A stretch of DNA of 64,000 nt from Streptomyces sp. GSL17-111. GTDB taxonomy: Bacteria > Actinomycetota > Actinomycetes > Streptomycetales > Streptomycetaceae. Every line of letters starts with the position of its first letter. Within the stretch, counting starts at the first letter, position 1. The notes beneath the pieces were generated by a model, which saw only the letters and a program-made list of their open reading frames with translations, ran no database searches and was not told the DNA's origin. This document shows positions 33,644 to 42,235 of this stretch, in pieces. Location: positions 2,045,001 through 2,109,000 of the forward strand of contig NZ_JBAJNS010000001.1 in NCBI RefSeq assembly GCF_037911585.1. Reading direction: 5' to 3'. Made by a program: the position numbers and the translations under genes.

Positions 33644-35264
33644 GCTCGTTCTCCTCGTTCTGCGCACCGGACGCGGCGTCGGGACGGCCGTCGGCGTCCG
33701 AACCCTGGGCGGGGTGACCCTCTTCGTGCTCCAGGTGTCCGGACGCGGCGCCGGTCATGGCGGTGCCCAGCTCCTCCGGGGTGATCGTGGCGGGGTCGGC
33801 GTCCGCGACCAGACGGCCGCGGTACATGACCCGCAGGGTGTCGGACAGGCCGATCAGCTCGTCCAGGTCGGCCGAGATCAGCAGCACGGCCAGACCCTCG
33901 TGGCGGGCCTCGCGGATCTGGTCCCAGATCTGCGCCTGCGCGCCGACGTCCACCCCGCGCGTGGGGTGGGCGGCGATCAGGAAGCGCGGGTGGTGGCTCA
34001 TCTCCCGGCCGACGATCAGCTTCTGCTGGTTGCCGCCGGACAGGGAGCCGGCGGTGACCTCGATGCCGGGCGTGCGGACGTCGTACTCCTCGACGATCCG
34101 CTCGGTGTCGGCGCGGGCGGCCTTCGGCTTCAGCCAGTAGCCGCTGCTGTTGGGCTGCTCGGTGACGTGGCCGAGGATGCGGTTCTCCCACAGCGGGGAC
34201 TCCAGCAGCAGACCGTGCCGGTGCCGGTCCTCGGGGATGTAGCCGATGCCGCCCTCGCGGCGGCGCCGGGTGGCCCAGCCGGTGATCTCCTCGTCGCCGA
34301 GCCGGATGGTGCCCGCGTCGGCGTGCTTGAGGCCGATGAGGGCCTCGATCAGCTCCGTCTGGCCGTTGCCCTCGACACCGGCGAGGCCGAGGACCTCGCC
34401 CGCGTGGATGGTGAAGTCGACGTCGTCCAGCACCGTGCGGTCGCCGTGCTCCGCGTCGTGCGTGTGGACCGTGAGCCCCGCGACGCTCAGCACGGGCCGG
34501 TCGGTGACGGTGGACTCGCGCGTCTCGGGGGTGGGGAGCTCGCTGCCCACCATCAGCTCGGCGAGCTGCTTGGTGCTGACCTCGTCCGGGCGGACGGAGG
34601 CGACCGTCGTGCCGCGCCGGATGACGGTGATCTCGTCCGCCACGGACAGCACCTCGCCCAGCTTGTGCGAGATGAAGATGACGGTGAGGCCCTCGGCCTT
34701 CAGCTCGCGCAGGTTCGCGAAGAGGGCGTCGACCTCCTGCGGGACGAGGACGGCCGTCGGCTCGTCGAGGATCAGTGTGCGGGCGCCCCGGTAGAGCACC
34801 TTGAGGATCTCCACGCGCTGCCGGTCGGCGACGCCGAGGTCCTCCACGAGGACGTCGGGGCGGATCCCGAGGCCGTAGGCGTCGGAGATCTCCCGGATCT
34901 TGTCGCGGGCCCTGCCCCCGATGCCGTACAGGCTCTCGCCGCCGAGCACGGTGTTCTCGAGCACGGTGAGGTTGTCGGCGAGCATGAAGTGCTGGTGCAC
35001 CATGCCGATGCCGCGCGCGATGGCGTCGGCGGGACTGTGCAGAGTGGCCTGCTCGCCGTCGACGGTGATGGTGCCCTCGTCCGGCTTCTGCATGCCGTAG
35101 AGGATCTTCATCAGCGTGGACTTGCCCGCGCCGTTTTCACCGACGATCGCGTGCACCGTGCCCTTGTGGACGGACAGGTGGATGTCGTGGTTGGCGACGA
35201 CGCCGGGGAAGCGTTTCGTGATGCCGGCCAGCTCGACGGCGGGCGGACTGCTGGACGCGTTGAT
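33636..35264 (-). CDS. nucleoside ABC transporter ATPase, two NBDs, probable ATC start
   Basis: A protein of about 542 residues with two nucleotide-binding domains of the RbsA/YufO type. NBD1 has Walker A GENGAGKST, and GGNQQKLIVGREM is the signature of NBD2. No ATG, GTG, TTG or CTG precedes the first beta strands in frame: a TAG lies at 35283-35285 and the first in-frame GTG (35156) would remove the N-terminus up to Walker A. An ATC at 35264 has GGAG 8 nt upstream and gives INASSSPPAVELAGITKRFPG, which aligns with the family start. ATC is therefore the likely start. Confidence 0.88.
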   Translation of the reverse strand: MNASSSPPAVELAGITKRFPGVVANHDIHLSVHKGTVHAIVGENGAGKSTLMKILYGMQKPDEGTITVDGEQATLHSPADAIARGIGMVHQHFMLADNLTVLENTVLGGESLYGIGGRARDKIREISDAYGLGIRPDVLVEDLGVADRQRVEILKVLYRGARTLILDEPTAVLVPQEVDALFANLRELKAEGLTVIFISHKLGEVLSVADEITVIRRGTTVASVRPDEVSTKQLAELMVGSELPTPETRESTVTDRPVLSVAGLTVHTHDAEHGDRTVLDDVDFTIHAGEVLGLAGVEGNGQTELIEALIGLKHADAGTIRLGDEEITGWATRRRREGGIGYIPEDRHRHGLLLESPLWENRILGHVTEQPNSSGYWLKPKAARADTERIVEEYDVRTPGIEVTAGSLSGGNQQKLIVGREMSHHPRFLIAAHPTRGVDVGAQAQIWDQIREARHEGLAVLLISADLDELIGLSDTLRVMYRGRLVADADPATITPEELGTAMTGAASGHLEHEEGHPAQGSDADGRPDAASGAQNEENEHE

Positions 35265-35411
35265 GGTGCACTCTCCTCGGGGCTAAGGAGCGGGCTCGTC
35301 AGGACGGGACGGCGCCGGACGGACGGCGGGGACGGGACGGCGGGGACGGCAGGTTCGGTGGTACGGGACGGCGGGTGCCGGTGAGACGTGCGGGACGGTG
35401 CGGGCGTGGTG

Positions 35412-35417
35412 ACGCTA
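35412..35417 (-). promoter_or_regulatory. -10 hexamer of nucleoside ABC operon
   Basis: TAGCGT on the minus strand, exactly 17 bp from the operator at 35435-35446, which therefore occupies the -35 position. The predicted leader to the ATC start is about 140 nt. Confidence 0.5.
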
Positions 35418-35434
35418 TCGTGCCGCACCCTCGA

Positions 35435-35446
35435 CTACGCGCGTAG
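35435..35446. promoter_or_regulatory. nucleoside-regulon palindrome upstream of the ABC operon
   Basis: Perfect CTACGCGCGTAG, identical to the pnp and add copies. It overlaps the inferred -35 position of the ABC-permease-cdd-deoA operon promoter. Confidence 0.75.
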
Positions 35447-35642
35447 AGTTCCCGCCGGATGCACCGGACTCCCGGCCGGGGACGGCGGCCGGACGGGTGG
35501 CGCGGGACGGGTGGCGCGGCGGGAGGGTCCCGCCGGGAGCGGGCCGGTCCACGGGCGGCCCGGGCCGGGCGACGGAGGATGCCCGCCGCCCGGTTCCGGG
35601 CCGAAAGTCCGTGCCGGGGCCGGTGGCTCCCGGCCGGTGGCG

Positions 35643-36689
35643 TCACGGGGTCGGGGAGACCTCGATCTTGCCGGCGACGATGTCCGCCTTGGCCTGCTCG
35701 ACGGCCTCGGTCAGCTCGGTCATCTCCTGGTAGGCGGGGTTGGAGTCGCTCAGGGCGACGCCGTCGGCCTCCAGGTTGTAGCGGATGACGCCCGACTGCG
35801 GGTCGCCGTCCTCCACGGACTTGATGAGGTTGTAGACCGCGTCCGGGACGTCCTTCGTCATCGACGTGAGGATGTTGTCCTTGTACGGCGCGAGCGTCTT
35901 CTGCTCGTACTGGTCGGAGTCCACACCGATGACCCACCGGTCACGGTCGGCGGCGGCCTCGATGACGCCCTGCCCGGCCAGGCCGGCGGCGTGGTAGATC
36001 ACGTCGGCGTCGGCGTCCAGCTGGCCGCGCGCGGCCTCCTTGCCGAGGTCCGGCTTGGAGAAGCCGTCCATGTTCGGCGGCTGGGTGAGGTACTGGCGCT
36101 TGACCTCGATGTCCGGGTCGGTGTCCTGGACACCCTGGACGAATCCGGCCTCGAACTTCTTGATCAGCGGCACCTCGACACCGCCGACAAAGCCGACGAC
36201 GTCCGTCTCGGTCGCGTGCGCGGCGGCGACGCCGGCCAGGTAGGAGCCCTGCTCCTCGCTGAAGACCATGTTGACGATGTTGTCGCCCGTGACCGTCTCG
36301 TCGTCGATCAGACCGAAGGTGACGTCCGGGTTCTTCTTGGCGGCCTCTTCGATCGGACCCGCGTAGGCGAAGCCGACGCCTATGACCGGGTTGTAGCCCA
36401 GCCGCGCCAACTCGTTCAGCCGGCTGGCCTTGTCGGCGTCCGACTCGCCGTCGGACGGCTCGATGTCCTCGCCGTCCCAGCCGAACTCCTCCTCGGCCTT
36501 GCTGAGACCGGCGTAGGCGGCGTCGTTGAACGACTGGTCGCCCCGGCCGCCGACGTCGTACGCGATGGCCGCACCCTTGTCCTCGGACTCGCCGGAGGAC
36601 TCGGTGGAGGTGCCGCCGCAGGCGGCGGTGGTGAGTGCGAGAGCCGCGGTGGCGGTGACCGCGGCGGCAAGCTTGGTGACCCGACGCAA
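35643..36689 (-). CDS. BMP-family nucleoside-binding lipoprotein
   Basis: A 348-residue extracytoplasmic binding lipoprotein. The signal (RRVTKLAAAVTATAALALTTAAC) ends in lipobox TAAC and is followed by a Ser/Glu/Gly linker. BMP/PnrA-like motifs are AYDVGGRGDQSFNDAAYAGL, GVGFAYAGPIEEAAKK and DVVGFVGGVEVPLIKKFEAGFVQG. Proteins of this family capture nucleosides. It has its own promoter and operator-like site and lies just upstream of the ATPase-permease operon, so it supplies the substrate to that transporter. Confidence 0.93.
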   Translation of the reverse strand: MRRVTKLAAAVTATAALALTTAACGGTSTESSGESEDKGAAIAYDVGGRGDQSFNDAAYAGLSKAEEEFGWDGEDIEPSDGESDADKASRLNELARLGYNPVIGVGFAYAGPIEEAAKKNPDVTFGLIDDETVTGDNIVNMVFSEEQGSYLAGVAAAHATETDVVGFVGGVEVPLIKKFEAGFVQGVQDTDPDIEVKRQYLTQPPNMDGFSKPDLGKEAARGQLDADADVIYHAAGLAGQGVIEAAADRDRWVIGVDSDQYEQKTLAPYKDNILTSMTKDVPDAVYNLIKSVEDGDPQSGVIRYNLEADGVALSDSNPAYQEMTELTEAVEQAKADIVAGKIEVSPTP

Positions 36690-36746
36690 GAGGAGGTCTC
36701 CTTCGACTCTCAGGAAGCGCCTCTTCCGGCGCTGGCTCTCCGGCTC

Positions 36747-36762
36747 AGAGTAACGCGCGTAG
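36747..36762. promoter_or_regulatory. operator variant overlapping the bmp promoter
   Basis: TAACGCGCGTAG (36751-36762) keeps the right half of the CTACGCGCGTAG palindrome and differs at the first two bases. On the minus strand TACTCT (36752-36747) forms a -10 directly abutting it. The predicted TSS is about 50 nt upstream of the bmp ATG. Confidence 0.55.
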
Positions 36763-36920
36763 ATGTCAGGTAAAGCCCCGGCTTACGTCCGTTATCGTTT
36801 CGGTGTTAACGGCGACTTTGCGCCATGCCCCGGGTGCACCGAGACACCGTCCTCGGCCCGGCCCGCCCCGCCCCGCGGCCTTCCCGCAGCGGGGGGCGCG
36901 GGCGGGGTGGGCGGGGGGCG

Positions 36921-38168
36921 TCAGCCGTGGGAGGCGTCCAGGAGGGCGGCGGCCGTGAACAGCTCGACGCCGACGTCGATCGCCCGCTCGTCCGCGTCGA
37001 AGTCCCCCTGGTGGATGTCGCGCGAGGTGGGGTCGCCGGGCGTCCGCACGCCGAGCCGGGCCATCGCGCCGGGCACCTGCTCCAGGTACCAGGAGAAGTC
37101 CTCGCCGCCGAGGGACTGCTCGGTCGTCTCCACGGTGTGCGCACCCCGCCGGGCGGCCATGGCGTTGCGCAGCAGCTCCGTCGTCGTGGTCTCGTTCACG
37201 ACCGGCGGGACGCCGCGGATGTAGTTGATCTCCGACTTCGCGTGGTGCAGCGCGGCGACCTCGTCCACGGCGGCGTGCACCACGTCGGGTGCGGCGCGCC
37301 AGGCCGGCAGGTCCAGGCAGCGGACGGTGCCGGAGAGCTCCGCGCGCTGCGGGATGACGTTGGGCGCGTGGCCGGAGACGATGCGCCCCCAGGTGACGGC
37401 GAGCCCGGCGCGGGTGTCCACGCGGCGGGCGAGCAGGGCGGGCACGTCGGTCACGACGCGGGCCGCCGCCGTGACGAGGTCGGTCGTCAGGTGGGGGCGG
37501 GCGGTGTGGCCGCCGGGCCCGGCCAGGGTGACCTCCAGCCGGTCGCAGGCGGAGGTGATGGGGCCGGGCCGCAGCCCGATCCGCCCGGCGTCGACACGGG
37601 GGTCGCAGTGGACGGCGATGACCCGCCCGACGCCGTCCAGCGCGCCGTCGTCGATGGCGTCCGTCGCGCCACCCGGCAGGACCTCCTCGGCGGGCTGGAA
37701 GATCAGCCGGACCGAGTGCGGCAGCCGCCCGGCGGCGGCGAGGTCGGCGAGGACCAGGCCCGCGCCGAGGACGACCGTGGTGTGGACGTCGTGTCCGCAG
37801 GCGTGGGCGCGGTCGGGCACGGTGGAGCGGTAGGAGACCGTCTTGGTGTCCGGGATGGGCAGCCCGTCGATGTCGGCACGCAGCGCGAGCATGGGGCGGC
37901 GGCCGTCCCAGGACTCGGCCCCGCCGGGGTGAACGTCGCAGATCAGCCCGGTGCCGCCGGCGAGTACGCGGGGGCGCAGCCCGGCCTGTTGGAGGCGCGC
38001 CCTGATCGCCGCGGTGGTGCGGAACTCCTGGTGCCCCAGCTCCGGATGCATGTGCAGGTCGCGCCGGAACATGACGAGTTCGTCGCGCAACGCGCTCGGG
38101 AGGGCTCCGTCCAGTGGTGTCTCACCGGCGGTCCGCTGGGTGGACTTGGCTGACAACAGTTGGTTCAC
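36921..38168 (-). CDS. M20-family amidohydrolase (N-acyl amino acid or peptide hydrolase)
   Basis: A 415-residue metallohydrolase of the M20D type. Zinc-site and catalytic features are FRRDLHMHPELGHQEF near residue 35, RADIDGLPI, AHACGHDVH, FQPAEEVLPGGA, and a dimerisation lid with GPGGHTARPH. These are typical of IAA-amino-acid or hippurate-type hydrolases. GTG 38168 lies 7 nt after TACGCT (minus strand 38181-38176), so it is probably leaderless. It lacks the nucleoside palindrome and is unlikely to belong to that regulon despite proximity. Confidence 0.9.
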   Translation of the reverse strand: MNQLLSAKSTQRTAGETPLDGALPSALRDELVMFRRDLHMHPELGHQEFRTTAAIRARLQQAGLRPRVLAGGTGLICDVHPGGAESWDGRRPMLALRADIDGLPIPDTKTVSYRSTVPDRAHACGHDVHTTVVLGAGLVLADLAAAGRLPHSVRLIFQPAEEVLPGGATDAIDDGALDGVGRVIAVHCDPRVDAGRIGLRPGPITSACDRLEVTLAGPGGHTARPHLTTDLVTAAARVVTDVPALLARRVDTRAGLAVTWGRIVSGHAPNVIPQRAELSGTVRCLDLPAWRAAPDVVHAAVDEVAALHHAKSEINYIRGVPPVVNETTTTELLRNAMAARRGAHTVETTEQSLGGEDFSWYLEQVPGAMARLGVRTPGDPTSRDIHQGDFDADERAIDVGVELFTAAALLDASHG

Positions 38169-38395
38169 CCAACCGAGCGTATGCCCCCGAAGGCCCTTCC
38201 CGGTCGGTGATCACGGAAAGTTAAGCCACACAGGGGAAAAAATCCTCGCCCGATCCGCGCATACGTCCAGAGTGAGATGGGTATACCGGTTGGTTCTCTG
38301 CTTCCGCTCTCACCCCGTCTGGCATGTTTCGCCGGTTACGGGTGAGGCGGACGGGGCGGAGGTGTTCGATCAGCCGGCCTGGAGGGGCCGACGCG

Positions 38396-38614
38396 TCACC
38401 GGCCACCGCGTTCCGGCGGGTGCCCGTGCGAGGAGGCACCGGAGGACAGCGGGTGCGTCCCGAGATCACTCCAGTCCAGCGCTCTGGCGACCTCGCGTTG
38501 CGCCTTCTCGGCCACCGCACGCACCTCGGCGGGCACGTCGCCGTGCTCCTCTATGAGGCTGTCGTAGATCGGTGCCTGGCCCGTGGCCCGTTCGGCGGGG
38601 CGCGTCATCGTCAT
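38396..38614 (-). CDS. small hypothetical protein
   Basis: A 72-residue protein. The core PIYDSLIEEHGDVPAEVRAVAEKAQREVARALDWSDL is predicted to be helical and resembles small proteins common in streptomycetes. The Ser/His/Gly tail is disordered. ATG 38614 follows CGGAGACAGAG, a good ribosome binding site, and typical codon bias supports it. No known domain; function unknown. It lies between the nonulosonate cluster and the amidohydrolase. Confidence 0.65.
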   Translation of the reverse strand: MTMTRPAERATGQAPIYDSLIEEHGDVPAEVRAVAEKAQREVARALDWSDLGTHPLSSGASSHGHPPERGGR

Positions 38615-38751
38615 CTCTGTCTCCGTCGCGACGTTCCTGCCCGCCCGGTGCGGGCGGGACGTCCGCGAGCGTACTCAGGTGCGGGCCACCGCCGCACGGG
38701 CAGGGTCCGCGCCGTGATCACCGCCACGCCCGATCCCCGCCCCGCCGCCGG

Positions 38752-39849
38752 TCAGGGGGTGGAGGTGCGCAGGCGGTGGGCGCCGCGCGCGGTGGCGGTG
38801 ACGCCGGACAGGAAGCCGTGGGCGCGCGGGGAGGCGGCGTCCGTCAACCAGGCCCGGTCCACGTCGCAGACGGCCACCCGCACGCCGGTGCCCGCGAGGG
38901 CCAGCGGCAGGGTGTGCACGACGGTGGAGGGGAAGCTGAGGACCGTCCGGGCGACGGGCCCGCGCCGGGCGACCAGCTCCAGCGGCAGGTCGGGCCGGAC
39001 GATCTCCACCCCGCACTCGACGGCGATGCGGTGCAGCTTCTCCATGCCCTCCCGGCGGTGGGCGAAGTACCGCACGGCACCGTGCGCGCGGGCCAGCGAG
39101 CGGACGGCCTCCACGTACCGGTCGGCGTCCACGACACCGGTCTCCGCCAGCGAGGTGCCGACCAGGTCGGTGCCCGCTATGAGAGCGGGCGGGCCGAAGC
39201 GCTCCCGCGTCCAGGCGAAGGCGTTCTCGACGACGTCGACCCCCTCGGGCACCTCGACCGGCATCGCGCTGAACAGCTCGACGGCGCGCCCCGGGCGCGG
39301 GGTGAGCCGCCGCCGGGCGCGCCCGGACACCGGGGCGAACAGCAGCGCGCGCGGGCCGCCCGCGCCGGACCGGTGCCAGCGGGTGAAGCGTTTCGCTCCC
39401 CCGGCGAGCTGGGCGGTGAACTCCATGGTCGCCGTGCCGTCGTCCACCACGGTCAGGTCCGCCGCGTCACCGGAGAGGGCCAGCAGGAGCTGCACGTACC
39501 GCGAGAACGGGTCGCCGATGACGATGCGCCGCGCCGTGCGCAGCGGTCGGGCGAGCCGCAGCACGGTCTTCAGCGGCGCACTCGTGGTGCCCCTGGCCTC
39601 CGACCAGTCCACGGCGTGCCCCTCGTCGCGGGCGAGCTGGGCCATGCGGCGCAGCTGACCGCGCGTCATCGGGTCGTGCGGCGGCAGGACGACGAGGGTC
39701 AGGGCGTCGTCGGGGGCCCTCACGTGCGCCCACTCCAGCACGTTGAGGAGCTGGACCGGACTCTCCACGAAGGCCAGGGTGCCCCCGTCCCCGGCCCGGC
39801 GCGGGCCGGTGCGCTCGGGCTCGGGGAGGGGGGCGTCGGGAGCGGTCAT
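38752..39849 (-). CDS. polysialyltransferase-like glycosyltransferase
   Basis: A 365-residue protein. The N-terminal strand-loop LAFVESPVQLLNVLEWAH resembles the conserved start of GT52 and polysialyltransferase-like enzymes that use CMP-sugar donors, and SFPSTVVHTLPLALAG near the end fits the donor-binding half. No membrane segment is visible; a cytoplasmic or peripheral GT-B enzyme is expected. It starts one base after the NeuB-like gene stop, so the two are co-expressed. It may polymerise the nonulosonic acid made by its neighbours. Family call moderate. Confidence 0.68.
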   Translation of the reverse strand: MTAPDAPLPEPERTGPRRAGDGGTLAFVESPVQLLNVLEWAHVRAPDDALTLVVLPPHDPMTRGQLRRMAQLARDEGHAVDWSEARGTTSAPLKTVLRLARPLRTARRIVIGDPFSRYVQLLLALSGDAADLTVVDDGTATMEFTAQLAGGAKRFTRWHRSGAGGPRALLFAPVSGRARRRLTPRPGRAVELFSAMPVEVPEGVDVVENAFAWTRERFGPPALIAGTDLVGTSLAETGVVDADRYVEAVRSLARAHGAVRYFAHRREGMEKLHRIAVECGVEIVRPDLPLELVARRGPVARTVLSFPSTVVHTLPLALAGTGVRVAVCDVDRAWLTDAASPRAHGFLSGVTATARGAHRLRTSTP

Positions 39850-39850
39850 C

Positions 39851-40813
39851 TCAGACCCGCGCGGGCTCGCCGCTCGCACCGGCGGTGGCGGCGGCGTCCG
39901 TGCCACCGGCCTCCTCGGTCTCCGCGATGACGCCCTTGACGCGGCGGAGCTTCTTCATGGGCGCCAGCTCGCTGTCGTAGACCTTCTTGACGCCGTCCCC
40001 GAGCGAGGACTCGATGGTGCGGATGTCGCGCACGAGGCGCTGGAGGCCGCCCGGCTCGACGGAGGCCGCCTGGTCCGAGCCCCACATGGCGCGGTCCAGG
40101 GTGATGTGGCGCTCGACGAACACGGCGCCGAGGGCGACGGCGGCCAGCGTCGTCTGGAGGCCGGTCTCGTGGCCCGAGTAGCCGATCGGCACGTTGGGGA
40201 ACTCGGCCTGCAGGGTGTGGATCATCCGCAGGTTGAGCTCCTCGGCCTTGGCCGGGTAGGTGGAGGTGGCGTGGCAGAGCAGGATGTTCTCGCTGCCCAG
40301 CACCTCGACCGCGTGGCGGATCTGCTTCGGCGTCGACATGCCGGTGGAGAGGATGACGGTGCGGCCGGTGGCGCGCAGGGTGCGCAGCAGCTCGTCGTCG
40401 GTCAGGGAGGCGGAGGCCACCTTGTGGGCCGGGAGGTCGAACTTCTCCAGGAAGGCGACGGCCTCGGTGTCCCACGGGGAGGCGAACCAGGCGATCCCCT
40501 TCTCCTTGCAGTGCTCGTCGATCCTGCGGTACTCGTCCTCGCCGAACTCCACGCGGTGCCGGTAGTCGATGTAGGTCATCCGGCCCCAGGGGGTGTCGCG
40601 CTCGATGTCCCACTGGTCGCGCGGGGTGCAGATCTCCGGGGTGCGCTTCTGGAACTTGACGGCGTCGCAGCCGGCCTCGGCGGCGGCGTCGATCAGGGCG
40701 AAGGCGTTCTCCAGGTCACCGTTGTGGTTGATGCCGATCTCGCCGGTGACGTAGACGGGCTGCCCCGGGCCGGCGGTCTTGTCGCCGAGGGTGCGGAGGC
40801 GGGTGTTGCTCAT
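39851..40813 (-). CDS. N-acetylneuraminate/Kdn synthase family protein (NeuB-like, no SAF domain)
   Basis: A 320-residue TIM-barrel synthase that condenses PEP with a hexose or hexosamine (phosphate) to a nonulosonic acid. NeuB motifs are VTGEIGINHNGDL, AVKFQKRTPE, LSTGMST, GYSGHETG and VERHITLDRAMWGSDQAAS. The protein ends shortly after the barrel; the C-terminal SAF/antifreeze-like domain of about 60 residues found in typical NeuB is missing. No NeuC epimerase is encoded nearby, so mannose-6-phosphate and Kdn are plausible substrate and product. Confidence 0.88.
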   Translation of the reverse strand: MSNTRLRTLGDKTAGPGQPVYVTGEIGINHNGDLENAFALIDAAAEAGCDAVKFQKRTPEICTPRDQWDIERDTPWGRMTYIDYRHRVEFGEDEYRRIDEHCKEKGIAWFASPWDTEAVAFLEKFDLPAHKVASASLTDDELLRTLRATGRTVILSTGMSTPKQIRHAVEVLGSENILLCHATSTYPAKAEELNLRMIHTLQAEFPNVPIGYSGHETGLQTTLAAVALGAVFVERHITLDRAMWGSDQAASVEPGGLQRLVRDIRTIESSLGDGVKKVYDSELAPMKKLRRVKGVIAETEEAGGTDAAATAGASGEPARV

Positions 40814-40934
40814 GGGAGGTTCCTTCTTCCGGGCGTCGCGGTCTCGCGGCGGTCGCCGCGCGCGGGGGTCGGTGTCGTGGGTCCGGACCGGTGTGCGTCC
40901 GGCGGGGTCGGAGCGTTCGCGGGCTTCAGGGGGT

Positions 40935-42122
40935 TCAGGGGGTCAGGGAGGGGCCGAGGAGCCAGCCGGCGATCTCGCGGACGGCCCCGGAGCCCCCGGG
41001 GGTGGTCGTGACGGCGCGGGCGGCGCCGCGCACGACGTCGTGCGCGTTCGCCACCGCCACGGGCCAGCCGACGAGGCCGAAGCAGGGCAGGTCGTTCACG
41101 TCGTTGCCGACGTAGAGCACGCGCTCCGGCGCGACGCCCTCCTCCTCGCACCACTGCTTGAGGGCGCGGTCCTTGCGGTCGATGCCGTGCAGCACCGGCA
41201 GCTTGAGCTTCCGGGCACGGGCGGCGACGACCGTGTTGACCTCGGTGGAGAGGATCAGCACCGGCAGGCCCGCACGGCGCAGTGCGGCGATGCCGAGACC
41301 GTCGCCCCGGTGCACGGCGACCGTCTCCCGGCCGTCGGAGTCGACGTACACCCGGTCGTCGGTCTGGGTGCCGTCGAAGTCCAGGACGACCGCGTCGACG
41401 TCCTCGCGGCCCGGCAGGCTGCCCGCCCGGCGGGTGTCGAGCAGCGGGGCCAGCGCGCGGGCACGGGCCAGCTCGTGCGGGTCGTCGACCTCCAGGACGC
41501 GGGCCGGGTCGGTGCGCACCAGGTCGGTGCGGCCGAAGAAGCGGTGCCCGGCGGCGCGGAACCCGTCGGCCCGCATGGCGTAGGCGGCGCCCGTCTCCAG
41601 GAAGTCCTGTGGGCGGTCCTGGCGGCGCGGGCGGTGGGCCTTGTCGTGGTTGACGCCCTCTCCCCCGGCCCGCCCGTCCGGCTCGCGCCACACGAAGCCG
41701 TGGAACGGCGCGACCGTCAGGGCCGAGTCGGCGCCGTCGGCCAGGACGGCGGCGGCCACCCCGGCGACGTCGGCCCGGTCGAGGAACGGGCTGGTGCACT
41801 GCACGAGGAGCACGACGTCGACGCTGCGGCCCTGCTGGGCCTCGAAGACGTCCATCGCGTGCAGGACGGCCGCCTCGCTGGTCGCGGTGTCGCCCGCGAT
41901 GTCGGCGGGCCGCTCGACGGCGACGGCGCCCGCCTCGCGGGCGACGGTGGCGATGGCCGGGTCGTCGGTGGAGACGACGACGTCCGTGACGTGCCCGGCG
42001 GCCAGGCACTCGCGGACCGCGCGGGCCACGAGCGGCACACCGCCGACCGGCGCGAGGTTCTTGGCGGGCACGCCCTTGGAGCCGCCCCGGGCGGGGATCA
42101 CGGCGAGGACGGTGGGTGGCAC
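40935..42122 (-). CDS. bifunctional CMP-nonulosonate cytidylyltransferase and HAD phosphatase
   Basis: A 395-residue fusion. The N-terminal half (about residues 1-225) is a CMP-sialate synthetase with AVIPARGGSKGVPAKN, VVSTDDP and LVQCTSPF. The C-terminal half (about residue 242 on) is a KdsC-like HAD phosphatase with LDFDGTQTDD and GNDVNDLPC. This suggests dephosphorylation of a nonulosonate-9-phosphate followed by CMP activation. GTG 42122 has AAGGAG 5 nt upstream. A GTG at 42239 overlapping the stop of the next gene upstream (GTGA) is in frame and would add 39 residues. Confidence 0.86.
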   Translation of the reverse strand: MPPTVLAVIPARGGSKGVPAKNLAPVGGVPLVARAVRECLAAGHVTDVVVSTDDPAIATVAREAGAVAVERPADIAGDTATSEAAVLHAMDVFEAQQGRSVDVVLLVQCTSPFLDRADVAGVAAAVLADGADSALTVAPFHGFVWREPDGRAGGEGVNHDKAHRPRRQDRPQDFLETGAAYAMRADGFRAAGHRFFGRTDLVRTDPARVLEVDDPHELARARALAPLLDTRRAGSLPGREDVDAVVLDFDGTQTDDRVYVDSDGRETVAVHRGDGLGIAALRRAGLPVLILSTEVNTVVAARARKLKLPVLHGIDRKDRALKQWCEEEGVAPERVLYVGNDVNDLPCFGLVGWPVAVANAHDVVRGAARAVTTTPGGSGAVREIAGWLLGPSLTP

Positions 42123-42235
42123 GGTGGCTCCTTGGCTCACGTTGCCGGCGGTGCGCTCGGCAGCGGCGGTCCGGTCGGCGACGCCGTCGGCGGGGCGGCG
42201 TCCTTCGGCGGGGCTCGTCGGGCCCTCGGCGGGCG

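Larger units (their letters stand above)
35265..35642. other. 378-bp upstream region of nucleoside ABC operon
   Basis: No gene supported. It holds the operator at 35435, the -10 at 35412, a predicted 5' leader of about 140 nt with GGACGG-rich low complexity (35300-35370), and a 14-bp near-tandem GGACGGGTGGCGCG repeat at about 35491-35518 downstream of bmp. Confidence 0.6.

Noticed and set aside
35154..35156. GTG 35156 as start of the nucleoside ABC ATPase
   Set aside because: It would remove the N-terminal beta strands that precede Walker A and leaves no ribosome binding site; the ATC at 35264 fits better.
36921..38168. M20 amidohydrolase as a member of the nucleoside regulon
   Set aside because: It is adjacent to bmp, but no CTACGCGCGTAG-like site precedes it and it has its own leaderless promoter.
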